Virus record (IMG/VR): IMGVR_UViG_3300005563_000062
Location: 1-39,773 of that record
Strand: one strand, 5' to 3'
DNA: 39,773 nt
From: a virus
Positions within the stretch are counted from its first letter, which is position 1. Every line of letters starts with the position of its first letter. Of this stretch, positions 28,957 to 38,333 are shown in pieces. The translations under genes and the position numbers were made by a program. The notes below the pieces were generated by a model. The model searched no databases. It saw nothing but the letters and a program-made list of their open reading frames with translations, and had not been told where the DNA came from.

Positions 28957-29294
28957 CGATCCGATTCGCGACCAGAGAAGACGTCGCCGTCTGGTTCAAC
29001 GGACGCGTTCCGTCGACCATGCGAGCCGTTGTTCTTGAGCAAGATGGGCGAGTGACTGCAATCGCTGGGCTGGCCCAAGGTGCAGACGGAATGCAGGCCT
29101 TCAGCGAGATCCGTGACGAGAGCCGAAAGCACAAGGTGGCACTGACTCGGCTGGCCATCGCCTTCGGTCAGTTGCTGGCGGCCTGCCGAGGCCCGGTGTT
29201 CGCTATCTGCGACAGCCGTGAACCAACATCCCCTGGGCTCCTGAGTCATCTGGGCTTCCAACAAGTCACGAGTGAGGTCTGGCGCCATGGCTGA
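28953..29294 (+). CDS. GNAT-like protein in the tail module (113 aa)
   Basis: ATFATREDV-type start (MTIRFATREDVAVWFNGRVP), central VVLEQDGRVTAIAGLA and end SPGLLSHLGFQQVTSEVWRH, which is the strand-helix order of a compact GNAT fold with a closing LGF motif. The usual acetyl-CoA loop (Q/RxxGxG/A) is not evident, so it may be a fold without activity. Such genes are common beside nozzle genes in podoviruses. Confidence 0.6.
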   Translation: MTIRFATREDVAVWFNGRVPSTMRAVVLEQDGRVTAIAGLAQGADGMQAFSEIRDESRKHKVALTRLAIAFGQLLAACRGPVFAICDSREPTSPGLLSHLGFQQVTSEVWRHG

Positions 29295-29811
29295 ATTTGC
29301 TGCCTTTCTCCCGGTCGCATCGACCGTTCTGCAGACGGTTGCGCCAATCCTTGAAGGCAATGCGGCAGACAAGTCCGCCGGCTATCAGGCCGCGCAGCTT
29401 GAGCAACGGGCAGGACAGTCACGCGCGACGGCTCAACGCCAGTCCATTGAGGATCGCCGTCAATCCAGACTAGCTTTGTCGCGACTCCAGGCGCTGGGCG
29501 GAGGGGGTGGTGGCGACGAAACCATGGTCAAGCTCGCCAGCGACATCGCTGGCGAGGGCGAATACCGCGCCCTGACGTCGCTGTACGAAGGCGAGGAGCA
29601 GGCTCGCTCTGATGAGCAGCAAGCCGGCGCTGTGCGGGCAAGCGGGAAGAACGCAAAGCGGGCTTCGCGCATCAAGGCGATCCCTTCCATCCTCACGGGC
29701 TTCGGCGACATCTCCTCGATGTTCGGTGGTGGCGCGAAGTACAACTACAACAACGATGCCAGTGGGGCGAAGTTCTCCGCCGCCGGCTCTGACGTGAGGG
29801 CTCGTCGCTGA
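29287..29811 (+). CDS. Internal virion protein (174 aa)
   Basis: Start at 29287 (MAEFAAFLPVASTVLQTVAP) inside the end of the previous gene. A hydrophobic N-terminus is followed by long polar helix (QLEQRAGQSRATAQRQSIED), Gly run GGGGGG, ALTSLYEGEEQARSDEQQAG, then a Gly/Asn tail. This matches small ejection proteins encoded just before the transglycosylase-bearing one. Confidence 0.7.
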   Translation: MAEFAAFLPVASTVLQTVAPILEGNAADKSAGYQAAQLEQRAGQSRATAQRQSIEDRRQSRLALSRLQALGGGGGGDETMVKLASDIAGEGEYRALTSLYEGEEQARSDEQQAGAVRASGKNAKRASRIKAIPSILTGFGDISSMFGGGAKYNYNNDASGAKFSAAGSDVRARR

Positions 29812-31883
29812 TGCCTCGCCTCCCATCCCTCGATACCGTCGCGCGCGCTGCGCCGCGATCGCAGCGTTCTATCGCGTCGGTCAATGACGGTGGCATCGGT
29901 CAGGCGCTTGGAAGTGTGGCCGGCGCCGTCGACCAGCTTGCGAAGGAGGCTGATGCCCAAGCTGTGTTCAGCGCGCGTCGGCAGCTGGACGATTGGGAAC
30001 GGTCCGCAATCTACGATCCGGACAACGGCGCCATCAACAAATTGGGGCAGGACTCGTTTGGACTGCAGGAGGCGATCCCCAAGTCGTTCGACGAGGCGTC
30101 CGCGAAGATCGGAGAAGGACTCACTTCTGAGCGCCAGCGTCGCGCCTTCCGTGAACTCTCCGCTTCGCGCCGCAATCAGGTTCTGGACTGGACTGATCGC
30201 CACGTTCAGCGCGAGAAGGACACCTACGATCGAGGACAGTTTGAGGCCGACATCCAGTCCGTTCATGACCGTGCAGCCCGGTTCGCCGGTGATCCAGCGC
30301 GAGTGAAGGCGGAGATGGCCACGGGCGCCGCGCGCACGATCGGATACCTCCGCAGCAAAGGTCGCAGCGAAGAAGAGATCGCACAGACCATCCGAAATCA
30401 GGACGAGAAGACGCACGTGGCGGTGCTTGACACGCTGCTGGCCGGCGACAACTGGAAGGCAGCAAAGGGCTACCTCGACAAGAACGCCGAGGCGATGAAC
30501 CCGGCCGCCGTCCTGCGGCTTAGCAACCAGATCCAGAAACAGGAGGATTCCGTCGAAGGAACTGCCGCGGCTCACGCTGTGATCGGAGCCATCCAGCCCA
30601 ACATGCAGCCAACAGACCTGGACCGGGTGATGAACATCACCATGGCTTCGGAGTCCGGTGGTCGTCGGTACGGCACGGATGGGAAGTTACTCACGAGCTC
30701 TGCCGGCGCCAAGGGCGAGATGCAGGTCATGGACTCCACCAACCTGGATCCTGGGTTCGGTGTGAAGGCGGCCAAGGACAACAGCCCGGACGAACGTGCG
30801 CGCGTCGGACGTGACTACCTCAACGCCATGATCAAGCGATACGGCGGTGACATGTCGAAGGCATGGGCTGCGTACAACGCTGGCCCTGGCCGGGTTGATG
30901 AGGCTCTGGCTACCGCCAAGGAACAGGGCGATCCGGAGTGGACGATCTTCCTTCCCCAGGAGACCCAGGCCTACGTCGCCAAGAACATGGCGGCGCTAGA
31001 TGCCGGAGGCGGCGCCCCGCAGCGTCCGACCCTCAAGGAGGTGCATGACAACGTGCGCCGCACCCTGGTCGGCCAACGCCCCGAGCGCATCAAGGTCGCG
31101 CTAGACGAATCGACTCGTCTCTTCAAGGAACAGACCGATGAGATCAAGCAGCGAGAGGATGAAGCGCTTGCCACCGCGCAGCGAGGCTTGGCGCAAAACG
31201 GCGGCTCGTGGAACGCTCTGCCGCCGTCGGTTCGCAATGCCGTCCCGGCAGGGAAGGTGGATGACCTGCTGAACTTCGGCGCGCGGGTAGCCAAAGGAGA
31301 GGATCAGACGGATCCGATCGTGTTCCAGAAGATGGCCACGGACGATAAGTGGCTGAAGGGAATGTCCGACGCAGAGTTCTACTGGCAGTCGCGCAAGCTC
31401 TCCCAGGCGGATCAACAGCAGATGGCGCTGCGCCGCGGGCAACTGATTAGCGGCAAGGGTGGAAACGGCCCTGGCGATGTCGACTTCGCTTCGCTGAACT
31501 CGACGTTGAACTCGAGACTGAACCAGATGGGCATCGACCCGACGCCTCCGGATCGTGACAAGGCTGGACAGCAGCGGGTGGGTGCCATTCGCAACGCGGT
31601 TCAGAGTTACGTGCTACAGCAGCAACAGCAGGCCGGAAAGAAGTTCGACGACGCCATGATGGCCAAGACCATTGATCAGGCGATCGCAAGGAAGGTCCAA
31701 TTCCGTACGACTGGATTCTTCGGCGGCGTGACGGATTCCTCTGAACGGCTCCTGACCATGCAGGCGGGCGACATCCCGCCAGCTGTACGAGAGAAGCTCA
31801 AGGCCGACTTCAAGGCCAACGGCGTTCAATCCCCATCGGATGGCGACATCCTGGGCGCATACCTTCAACTGAAGCTCCGCTGA
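29811..31883 (+). CDS. Internal virion protein with lytic transglycosylase domain (690 aa)
   Basis: Long helical N-terminal region (VAGAVDQLAKEADAQAVFSA). An SLT domain follows at about residues 265-370: ASESGGRRYG with catalytic Glu281, AGAKGEMQVM, and AAYNAGPGRV. The C-terminal half is helical with Gln-rich stretches. After ejection it would cut peptidoglycan glycan strands locally to let DNA cross the wall, as T7 gp16 does. It overlaps both neighbours by one base (TGATG junctions). Confidence 0.88.
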   Translation: MPRLPSLDTVARAAPRSQRSIASVNDGGIGQALGSVAGAVDQLAKEADAQAVFSARRQLDDWERSAIYDPDNGAINKLGQDSFGLQEAIPKSFDEASAKIGEGLTSERQRRAFRELSASRRNQVLDWTDRHVQREKDTYDRGQFEADIQSVHDRAARFAGDPARVKAEMATGAARTIGYLRSKGRSEEEIAQTIRNQDEKTHVAVLDTLLAGDNWKAAKGYLDKNAEAMNPAAVLRLSNQIQKQEDSVEGTAAAHAVIGAIQPNMQPTDLDRVMNITMASESGGRRYGTDGKLLTSSAGAKGEMQVMDSTNLDPGFGVKAAKDNSPDERARVGRDYLNAMIKRYGGDMSKAWAAYNAGPGRVDEALATAKEQGDPEWTIFLPQETQAYVAKNMAALDAGGGAPQRPTLKEVHDNVRRTLVGQRPERIKVALDESTRLFKEQTDEIKQREDEALATAQRGLAQNGGSWNALPPSVRNAVPAGKVDDLLNFGARVAKGEDQTDPIVFQKMATDDKWLKGMSDAEFYWQSRKLSQADQQQMALRRGQLISGKGGNGPGDVDFASLNSTLNSRLNQMGIDPTPPDRDKAGQQRVGAIRNAVQSYVLQQQQQAGKKFDDAMMAKTIDQAIARKVQFRTTGFFGGVTDSSERLLTMQAGDIPPAVREKLKADFKANGVQSPSDGDILGAYLQLKLR

Positions 31884-34800
31884 TGGACGAAGATACTCTC
31901 GATACTGCTGGCGCGGTTTCTCGCTATATCGCCGGACGCAAGCCTGATACACAGGTCCGCACCAGCATGGCTGTCGGTGTGGCCGCGCAGCCTGACCAGG
32001 AGGCGGAGTTCCGCCGCCTGGCTCAGCGCGCCGGAGTGCCGCTGGACACTGCCAAGTCCATCCCGGATGAGGTGAAGCGTACTGCAGCGCTGAATACGGT
32101 CGACTTCAACGACCTCGCCGTGCGCTTCCCGTCGACCACCCGGTATCTCTCGGACGTCAACAATGCCCAGATCGCGCATGACGATGTTGACGGGATGAGT
32201 CTGACAGAGGGATTGGTCAACTCGTTCAAGCGCGGCATCCCCAGCCTGAAGCAGAACCTGTCGGCCCTGGCCATCGGCGCCCGCCAGTCCAGCGTCGCAC
32301 GCCTGGAGCGAGAGTTGTCGGAGCGCGCCGCTGGCCGTGGACGTGAAGATCCTGGCCTTGCTACCATCTCTAACGATGGACTCCGTGAACGCATTGCCGG
32401 CATGCGTGGCGCCGATGTGCGTGAGGTCGGGACCATCGTGTCGACTCAGGGCGAGAAGAACCAGCTCCCTTCGGATCCAGTCGTCCAGCGGGTGATGGAT
32501 GCCAAGGGATTCGGCGATGCCATCTCGGCGTTCTCTACCGACCCGGTCAAGTTCGTCGCCAACATCGGACCGGAGAGTCTGATCCAGAGTGTCCCTGGCA
32601 TCGGAGCAGCTGTGGTAGCAGGCCCGGCCGCTGGCGCTGCGGCTATGGGTGGTGGGTCATTTGCTGTCGACTACGGCGCTACGCTGATGGAGGCGCTCCA
32701 GAAGGAAGGCGTCGATCTAAACAGCCCGGACGCGCTGGTCGCTGCATCCAAGGATCAGGCGCTGATGCGTCGAGCAACGGCCCAGGCCTTCGCTCATGCC
32801 GGCGTCGTTGGCACTCTCGATGCGATCAGCGGAGGTCTGGCGGGGAAGGTGCTGCTGCCCGGTCGTGTCGCAACGAAGCTGGCTGCCCGGCCACTGGCGC
32901 GCGAGATCGCGAACATGGGCGTGCAGACGCCGGTCCAGGGACTGCTTGGCGGCCTCGGTGAACTAGGCGGTGAACTGGCTGCCGGCCAGGACATCAGCCC
33001 TGGGAACATCCTGGCGGAAGTTGTCGGTGAGGCCTTCACTGCACCGGCAGAGGCCGCAGGCGTTGCACACACGGCCATCCGTGAGCGCATGCAGCACGCC
33101 CAGGCGGCCAAGGAAAATGCTCAGGTACTGACTCAACTGGCGGCGGCTTCCGAAGCGAGCAAGGTGAAGAAGCGGGATCCGCAGAGCTTCAAGGCCTTCA
33201 TCGACTCCGCGACGGAGAACGGACCGGTGCATGACATCTATCTCGCACCTCAGGCGCTGGCGCAGTCGGGGATCGACGTGCGCGCGCTGGCCGAGGCTTC
33301 GCCGGCTGTGGCTGATCAGATCGACGCTGCGACGGCGGCGGGGACCGACATCCGAATCCCGGTGTCAGAGTTTGCTGCCAATGTGGTCGACGCAGGTCTG
33401 GCCGAGCAGCTGATCCCTCACCTTCGCACCGATCCTGAAGGGATGAGCCTCACCGAGGCGGACCAGTTCATCAAGGACCACGGAGAAGAGATCCGCTCGG
33501 CTGTCGAGACCGAACTGTCTCGGCGCGACACGGCGGACGCGGCGCGCACAAGCCGCGATGCGGTGCGCGACAACTTCCTGCAGCAGATCCTGGCTACGGG
33601 CCGATACAACGAGGACATCGCCAAGCCAAATGCGGCGCTGGCCTCGGCCTTCTACGCCACGACGGCCGGTCGGCTCGGGATGACGGCGGAGCAACTCTAC
33701 GCCCAGTACCCGCTCCGCCTCCAAGGCGAGGACCTGCAAGGCAACGTGCTGAACCAGGGCGACATCCTGGACCTTGGTGATCTCGACAGCCTGATGCGTG
33801 GTAGCGGAGAGGAGTCCTTCGGGATCTCCGACAACGCCAGCGGCGAGAGTGCCGCAAGCCTGGAGGCACAAGGTCGTCTGCGCGAGGAGAGGGCGCTCGG
33901 CCGTCGGCGCTACGTTGTCGACACCCGAACCGGTCAGGTCCGTCCGCTGGTGGGCGTTGATGCCGTCGACACCAATGCCTCCGCCGACCAGATCATCGTG
34001 CAGCGCAACGTCGGCGCCACCGACTGGACGGTGATGTCGGCCGGCCCGGGCGTCACGCGGAATGCGGCGATGGCGGCTGTCGGCCGCGGTCAGGCCACCG
34101 GCGCGCTGGCCCAGGGTCAGCGCGGAGCCTTCAGCCCGAGCAACCTGACCATCTCCTTGTTGGCCAACGCCGACCTGTCGACGGCCTTGCATGAGTTCGG
34201 CCATGCCTTCCTGGAGATCATGGTCGACATCGCCGCGCGCGAGAACGCGGAACCCGGCGTGCAGCAGGACCTGACCACCGTCCTAGACTGGTTCGGCATC
34301 CAGCCGGCGGAGGGCAAGACACAACTCCAGACTTGGCAGGACATGAGCCTGGACGAGCAGCGCGAGAGCCATGAGAAGTTCGCGCGTGGCTTCGAGGCCT
34401 ACTTGTTCGGTGGCAAGGCGCCGAGCCTGGAATTGCAGGGTGTGTTCCAACGCTTCCGCGCGTGGCTGATGAACGTCTATCAGTCGCTCAAGTCGCTGAA
34501 CGTCACCCTTTCGGAGGAAGTCCGCGGCGTGATGGACCGCATGCTGGCCAGCGAGCAGGAGATCGAGACTGCGGAGGCTGCGCAGTCCATGGCCGCCCTG
34601 TTCCAAACACCGGAGCAGGCGAAGCAATTCGGCCTCGACTGGTCCAAGTACCAGGAACTGGGACGGGCCCAGACCGAGCAGGCAATCTCGGAACTCGAGA
34701 CCCGCTCGCTAAGGGACATGCAGTGGCTCGCCAACGCGCGCAGTCGCACCCTCAAGGCCCTGCAGAAGGATGCCGCGGAGAAGCGCCGCGCCGTCAGGTC

Positions 34801-37800
34801 CGAGGTTCGGACAGAGGTGATGGCGACCCCCATCTACCGCGCCTGGGCGTTCCTGACCGGCAAGGTGGCAAAGCCAGTTGAGCCCACGGAGGCCGAGGCC
34901 GAGTACCGCAAGGAACTCAAGGACTTCCGCCAGCGCCGGGTTGAAGCTGAGGAGCAGGCGGCCAAGGAGGAACGCGCCAAGATGCTGGCGGCCAACCCTG
35001 AGTTGAAGGGGTTGCAGAAGGGCCAGTTCCTCGCCAAGAACAAGCGCCAGATCGACATCAACGTCCAGCAGCGGATGCTGGAGTGGGACAACGCCCACCA
35101 AGAGCCGGAAGCGCCGCCGTCGGCACAGGGTGATGTGCCTGAGGGATTCGAGGTCGGAAAGCTGAGCACCGAGGCGGTCAAGGCCATCGACAAGGACGCC
35201 GCGGCAGCGCTGCAGAAGCGCCGCATGGCCAGCAAGGAAGGGATGGACCCGGACGTGCTTGCCGAGCAGTTCGGCTTCCAGTCTGGGCAGCAGCTGGTCC
35301 GCGCGCTGGTGCTTGCCGACACGCCGAACGAGGCCGTTGAGGGACTGACCGATCAGCGCATGCTGGAACGCTATGGCGACATCACCAGCCCCGAGGCGCT
35401 CGCCAAGGCCGTGAACGAAGCCCTGTTCAACGAGGCGCGCCAGCGCGCGGTTGCGACGGAACTGAAGGCGCTTGAGAAGGCGATGAAGGTCCGGAGCGAG
35501 GGGAAGAACGCCGACATCTCGGGCGGCACCGTGGCGACTTTGCCGGCGGCGGCGAAGACATTCGCAGAGGCGATGGTCGCGAAGCTGCTGGTCAAGGACG
35601 TGCGGCCGAACCAGTACGCCGCTTCACAGGCTCGCGCCGCGCGCGCGGCAACCCAGGCTCTCGCGAAGGACGACATCGCCGCGGCGGCGAAGGAGAAGCG
35701 CAACGAACTGGTGAACGGCTACGCCTTCAAGGCGGCGGTCGACGTGCAGAACGAGGTCCGCGAGACGCTCGCGTTCTTCCGCCAGATCCAGAAAGGCACG
35801 AAGGACACGATCGCCAAGACCAGAGACGTCAACCTGGTCATGGCCATGCGTGCGATCGTCGCAGAGTACGGCGTTGGTCTGCGTCCTGGACAACTGGCCG
35901 GCGAGTACCTGGAGAACATCCGCGCCTACGATCCGGCGACCTATCAGATCCTCAAGGATCGCGTCGACAACATGACCATGGCCGCAGCGCCATACCAAGA
36001 GGTCAGCGTCGAGAAGCTTCGCGGCTTGACAGACGAGCTCAAGAGCATGTGGCAGCAGTCGCGCCGACTGCGCCAGATCGAGGTCGACGGCAAGTTGATC
36101 GATCGCGAGATGGTCCAAGCCGAACTGATGGGCCGACTGGAGGAGATCGGCATCCCCGCACGGGTGGCCGGTGAGGGCATGGCGGTCACCGATTCTGAGC
36201 GTCGCTTGTCCAAGATCCAGACCATCGGCGCCGCGTTGCGACGCGTTGAATCGTGGGTTGGCGCCAAGGACGGCGGTCAGAGCGGCCCGTTCCGCACCTA
36301 CATTTGGCAGCCGGTGAAGGAAGCAGCAGATCGGTACCGCGCAGAGAAGGGCGGACATCTGCGCAAGTACCGCGATCTGCTCAAGACGGTCGAGTTGGGG
36401 CGCGGGCGTGTCGAGGCTCCTGAACTTGGCTATGTGTTCGGCTTCAGCCGCGGCGGATCCGGAAAGCAGGAGATCCTCCACGCGCTGCTGCACACCGGCA
36501 ACGAGAGCAACAAGCGGAAGTTGCTGCTCGGACGCGGCTGGGCGACCGAGAACGAGGACGGAACCATCGACACCTCTCGCTGGGATCGATTCGTCAAGCG
36601 CATGCAGGACACGGGAGTGATCGGCAAAGCGGAGTACGACTTCGCGCAGGGCGTTTGGGATCTGCTCGAGCAGATGAAGCCGGCCGCCCAGAAGACTCAC
36701 CGAGACGTGTTCGGCTCGTACTTCGACGAGGTGACGGCCGATTCCTTCGAGACGCCGTTCGGCCAGTACCGCGGCGGCTACGTCCCCGCGATGACTGACT
36801 CCGAGGTCGTCAAGGATGCCGCCACCAGGGAGCTGGCGGAGGCCGAGAATCAGTCTTTGGCCTACGCCTTCCCGACCACCTCCAAGGGATTCACGAACGC
36901 ACGCGTCGAGTACAACAAGCCGCTGCTGTTGGACCTGCGCTCGCTGGCGCAGCACATCGACAAGGTGCTGATGTTCACGCACCTCGAGCAACCGGTGCGC
37001 GACGTCCGCAAGATCCTGACCTCCGACGATGTCTCGACGGCCTTGCATCGCATCGACCCGACGGCTTTCGATGGACTGCTGACGCCATGGCTCAATCGCG
37101 CAGCACGGCAGCAGGTCGAGACCCCAATCGCCGGAACCAACGGCGTGATGCGGTTCTTCTCCCTGATGCGTCAGCGCGCCGGCATGGCGGCCATGTTCGC
37201 CAACTTCGCCAACGCCGCGCAGCAGATCACCGGGCTGAGCATCGCGGCGCTGCGCGTCAAACCGAAGTCGCTGATGTCTGCCACGGTGCAGTTCCTGACC
37301 CAGCCGAAGGCAACCATTGACGCCGTGACATCGGCTTCAACGTACATGGCCTCTCGCATGGACAACGAGGTGGCGCAGATGAATGACGCCATCGGCGACA
37401 TCCTGCTCAACCCGAACGTCCTGCAGTCCAGCCAGCAGTGGTTCGGAAAGCACGCCTACTTCCTTCAGTCGGCGGTGGACAACGTGATTGGTCCGATCGT
37501 TTGGACGGGGGCCTACAACGATGCCATCACGCAGGGCCTTAGCGAGCGAGATGCCATCCGTAGGGCTGACTCCGCCGTGCGCGAGACGCAGGGCAGCACC
37601 CTCCCTGAAGACGTCTCACGGATCGAGACCGGCAGCGCCTTCGCTCGCATGTTCACGCAGTTCGCAGGCTACTTCAACATGCAGGCCAACCTGATCGGCA
37701 CGGAGATGGCGAACACCTATCACGAACTCGGCCTGCGCAAGGGTATGGGTCGTGGCCTGTTCATCTTCACCTTCGGGTTCCTGGTTCCGGCACTGGTCAG

Positions 37801-38260
37801 CGAGGCGATCGTCCAGGCTTTCCGTGGTGGGCCGGAAGACGAGGACGGCGACGGTGAGGTTTGGGACGACTGGCTTTCCGCCCTTGGGATGGGAGCCTTC
37901 CGCGCCGGTGTTGGGATGCTTCCGGGCCTCGGACAGGTCATCAACGCCGGAGTGAACACCTTCAACAAGAAGCCCTACGACGACCGGATCAGCACCAGTC
38001 CCGCCATCTCGATGATCGAGAGCGCGGTGTCGGCGCCGCATTCCGTGTACGCGGCGGCGTCCGGCGAGGGGAGTTCCAAGAAGGCAGTCCGCGACCTCGC
38101 CACGTTGATCTCCATGACGGTCGGCCTGCCAGCCAGCGCTATGGCTCGACCGATCGGATACCTAACGGACGTCTCAGAAGGAAAGGTCAATCCCACAGGT
38201 CCTGTCGATGCGGCGCGCGGCCTCGTGTCGGGAACAGCATCGCCAGAATCAAAGCAATAG
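31883..38260 (+). CDS. Giant internal virion protein (2125 aa) with HEFGH metallopeptidase-like motif
   Basis: The largest gene of the window. The N-terminal 400 residues are helical ejection-protein type with a Gly/Ala membrane-like stretch (IGAAVVAGPAAGAAAMGGGS). ALHEFGHAFLEIM carries HEXXH at residues 770-774, and downstream EKFARGFEAYL offers a third ligand, a gluzincin-like layout. The middle is long Lys/Glu/Ala helix. The C-terminus (MRQRAGMAAMFANFANAAQQ, then MFTQFAGYFNMQANLIG) resembles the LPD38 region of large polyvalent proteins. Likely ejected into the cell with the DNA; the peptidase target is unknown. Confidence 0.8.
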   Translation: MDEDTLDTAGAVSRYIAGRKPDTQVRTSMAVGVAAQPDQEAEFRRLAQRAGVPLDTAKSIPDEVKRTAALNTVDFNDLAVRFPSTTRYLSDVNNAQIAHDDVDGMSLTEGLVNSFKRGIPSLKQNLSALAIGARQSSVARLERELSERAAGRGREDPGLATISNDGLRERIAGMRGADVREVGTIVSTQGEKNQLPSDPVVQRVMDAKGFGDAISAFSTDPVKFVANIGPESLIQSVPGIGAAVVAGPAAGAAAMGGGSFAVDYGATLMEALQKEGVDLNSPDALVAASKDQALMRRATAQAFAHAGVVGTLDAISGGLAGKVLLPGRVATKLAARPLAREIANMGVQTPVQGLLGGLGELGGELAAGQDISPGNILAEVVGEAFTAPAEAAGVAHTAIRERMQHAQAAKENAQVLTQLAAASEASKVKKRDPQSFKAFIDSATENGPVHDIYLAPQALAQSGIDVRALAEASPAVADQIDAATAAGTDIRIPVSEFAANVVDAGLAEQLIPHLRTDPEGMSLTEADQFIKDHGEEIRSAVETELSRRDTADAARTSRDAVRDNFLQQILATGRYNEDIAKPNAALASAFYATTAGRLGMTAEQLYAQYPLRLQGEDLQGNVLNQGDILDLGDLDSLMRGSGEESFGISDNASGESAASLEAQGRLREERALGRRRYVVDTRTGQVRPLVGVDAVDTNASADQIIVQRNVGATDWTVMSAGPGVTRNAAMAAVGRGQATGALAQGQRGAFSPSNLTISLLANADLSTALHEFGHAFLEIMVDIAARENAEPGVQQDLTTVLDWFGIQPAEGKTQLQTWQDMSLDEQRESHEKFARGFEAYLFGGKAPSLELQGVFQRFRAWLMNVYQSLKSLNVTLSEEVRGVMDRMLASEQEIETAEAAQSMAALFQTPEQAKQFGLDWSKYQELGRAQTEQAISELETRSLRDMQWLANARSRTLKALQKDAAEKRRAVRSEVRTEVMATPIYRAWAFLTGKVAKPVEPTEAEAEYRKELKDFRQRRVEAEEQAAKEERAKMLAANPELKGLQKGQFLAKNKRQIDINVQQRMLEWDNAHQEPEAPPSAQGDVPEGFEVGKLSTEAVKAIDKDAAAALQKRRMASKEGMDPDVLAEQFGFQSGQQLVRALVLADTPNEAVEGLTDQRMLERYGDITSPEALAKAVNEALFNEARQRAVATELKALEKAMKVRSEGKNADISGGTVATLPAAAKTFAEAMVAKLLVKDVRPNQYAASQARAARAATQALAKDDIAAAAKEKRNELVNGYAFKAAVDVQNEVRETLAFFRQIQKGTKDTIAKTRDVNLVMAMRAIVAEYGVGLRPGQLAGEYLENIRAYDPATYQILKDRVDNMTMAAAPYQEVSVEKLRGLTDELKSMWQQSRRLRQIEVDGKLIDREMVQAELMGRLEEIGIPARVAGEGMAVTDSERRLSKIQTIGAALRRVESWVGAKDGGQSGPFRTYIWQPVKEAADRYRAEKGGHLRKYRDLLKTVELGRGRVEAPELGYVFGFSRGGSGKQEILHALLHTGNESNKRKLLLGRGWATENEDGTIDTSRWDRFVKRMQDTGVIGKAEYDFAQGVWDLLEQMKPAAQKTHRDVFGSYFDEVTADSFETPFGQYRGGYVPAMTDSEVVKDAATRELAEAENQSLAYAFPTTSKGFTNARVEYNKPLLLDLRSLAQHIDKVLMFTHLEQPVRDVRKILTSDDVSTALHRIDPTAFDGLLTPWLNRAARQQVETPIAGTNGVMRFFSLMRQRAGMAAMFANFANAAQQITGLSIAALRVKPKSLMSATVQFLTQPKATIDAVTSASTYMASRMDNEVAQMNDAIGDILLNPNVLQSSQQWFGKHAYFLQSAVDNVIGPIVWTGAYNDAITQGLSERDAIRRADSAVRETQGSTLPEDVSRIETGSAFARMFTQFAGYFNMQANLIGTEMANTYHELGLRKGMGRGLFIFTFGFLVPALVSEAIVQAFRGGPEDEDGDGEVWDDWLSALGMGAFRAGVGMLPGLGQVINAGVNTFNKKPYDDRISTSPAISMIESAVSAPHSVYAAASGEGSSKKAVRDLATLISMTVGLPASAMARPIGYLTDVSEGKVNPTGPVDAARGLVSGTASPESKQ

Positions 38261-38268
38261 CGTTGAAC

Positions 38269-38327
38269 TATCAGCGATTAGTCGCTGATAATTTGCGCCT
38301 ATCAAGCCGGGCGGGCCGGCGGATAGG
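38269..38327 (+). promoter_or_regulatory. Hairpins in the leader of the tail-fibre gene
   Basis: TATCAGCGA-TTAG-TCGCTGATA (38269-38290) is a perfect 9-bp hairpin. Next, CCTATC (38298-38303) pairs with GATAGG (38322-38327) around GCCGG-GCGGG-CCGGC (38306-38320). A small ATAG-7-CTAT element (38257-38271) overlaps the preceding stop. The GATAGG strand lies at the ribosome-binding region, so the fold could gate translation. Confidence 0.55.
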
Positions 38328-38333
38328 TGTGAG

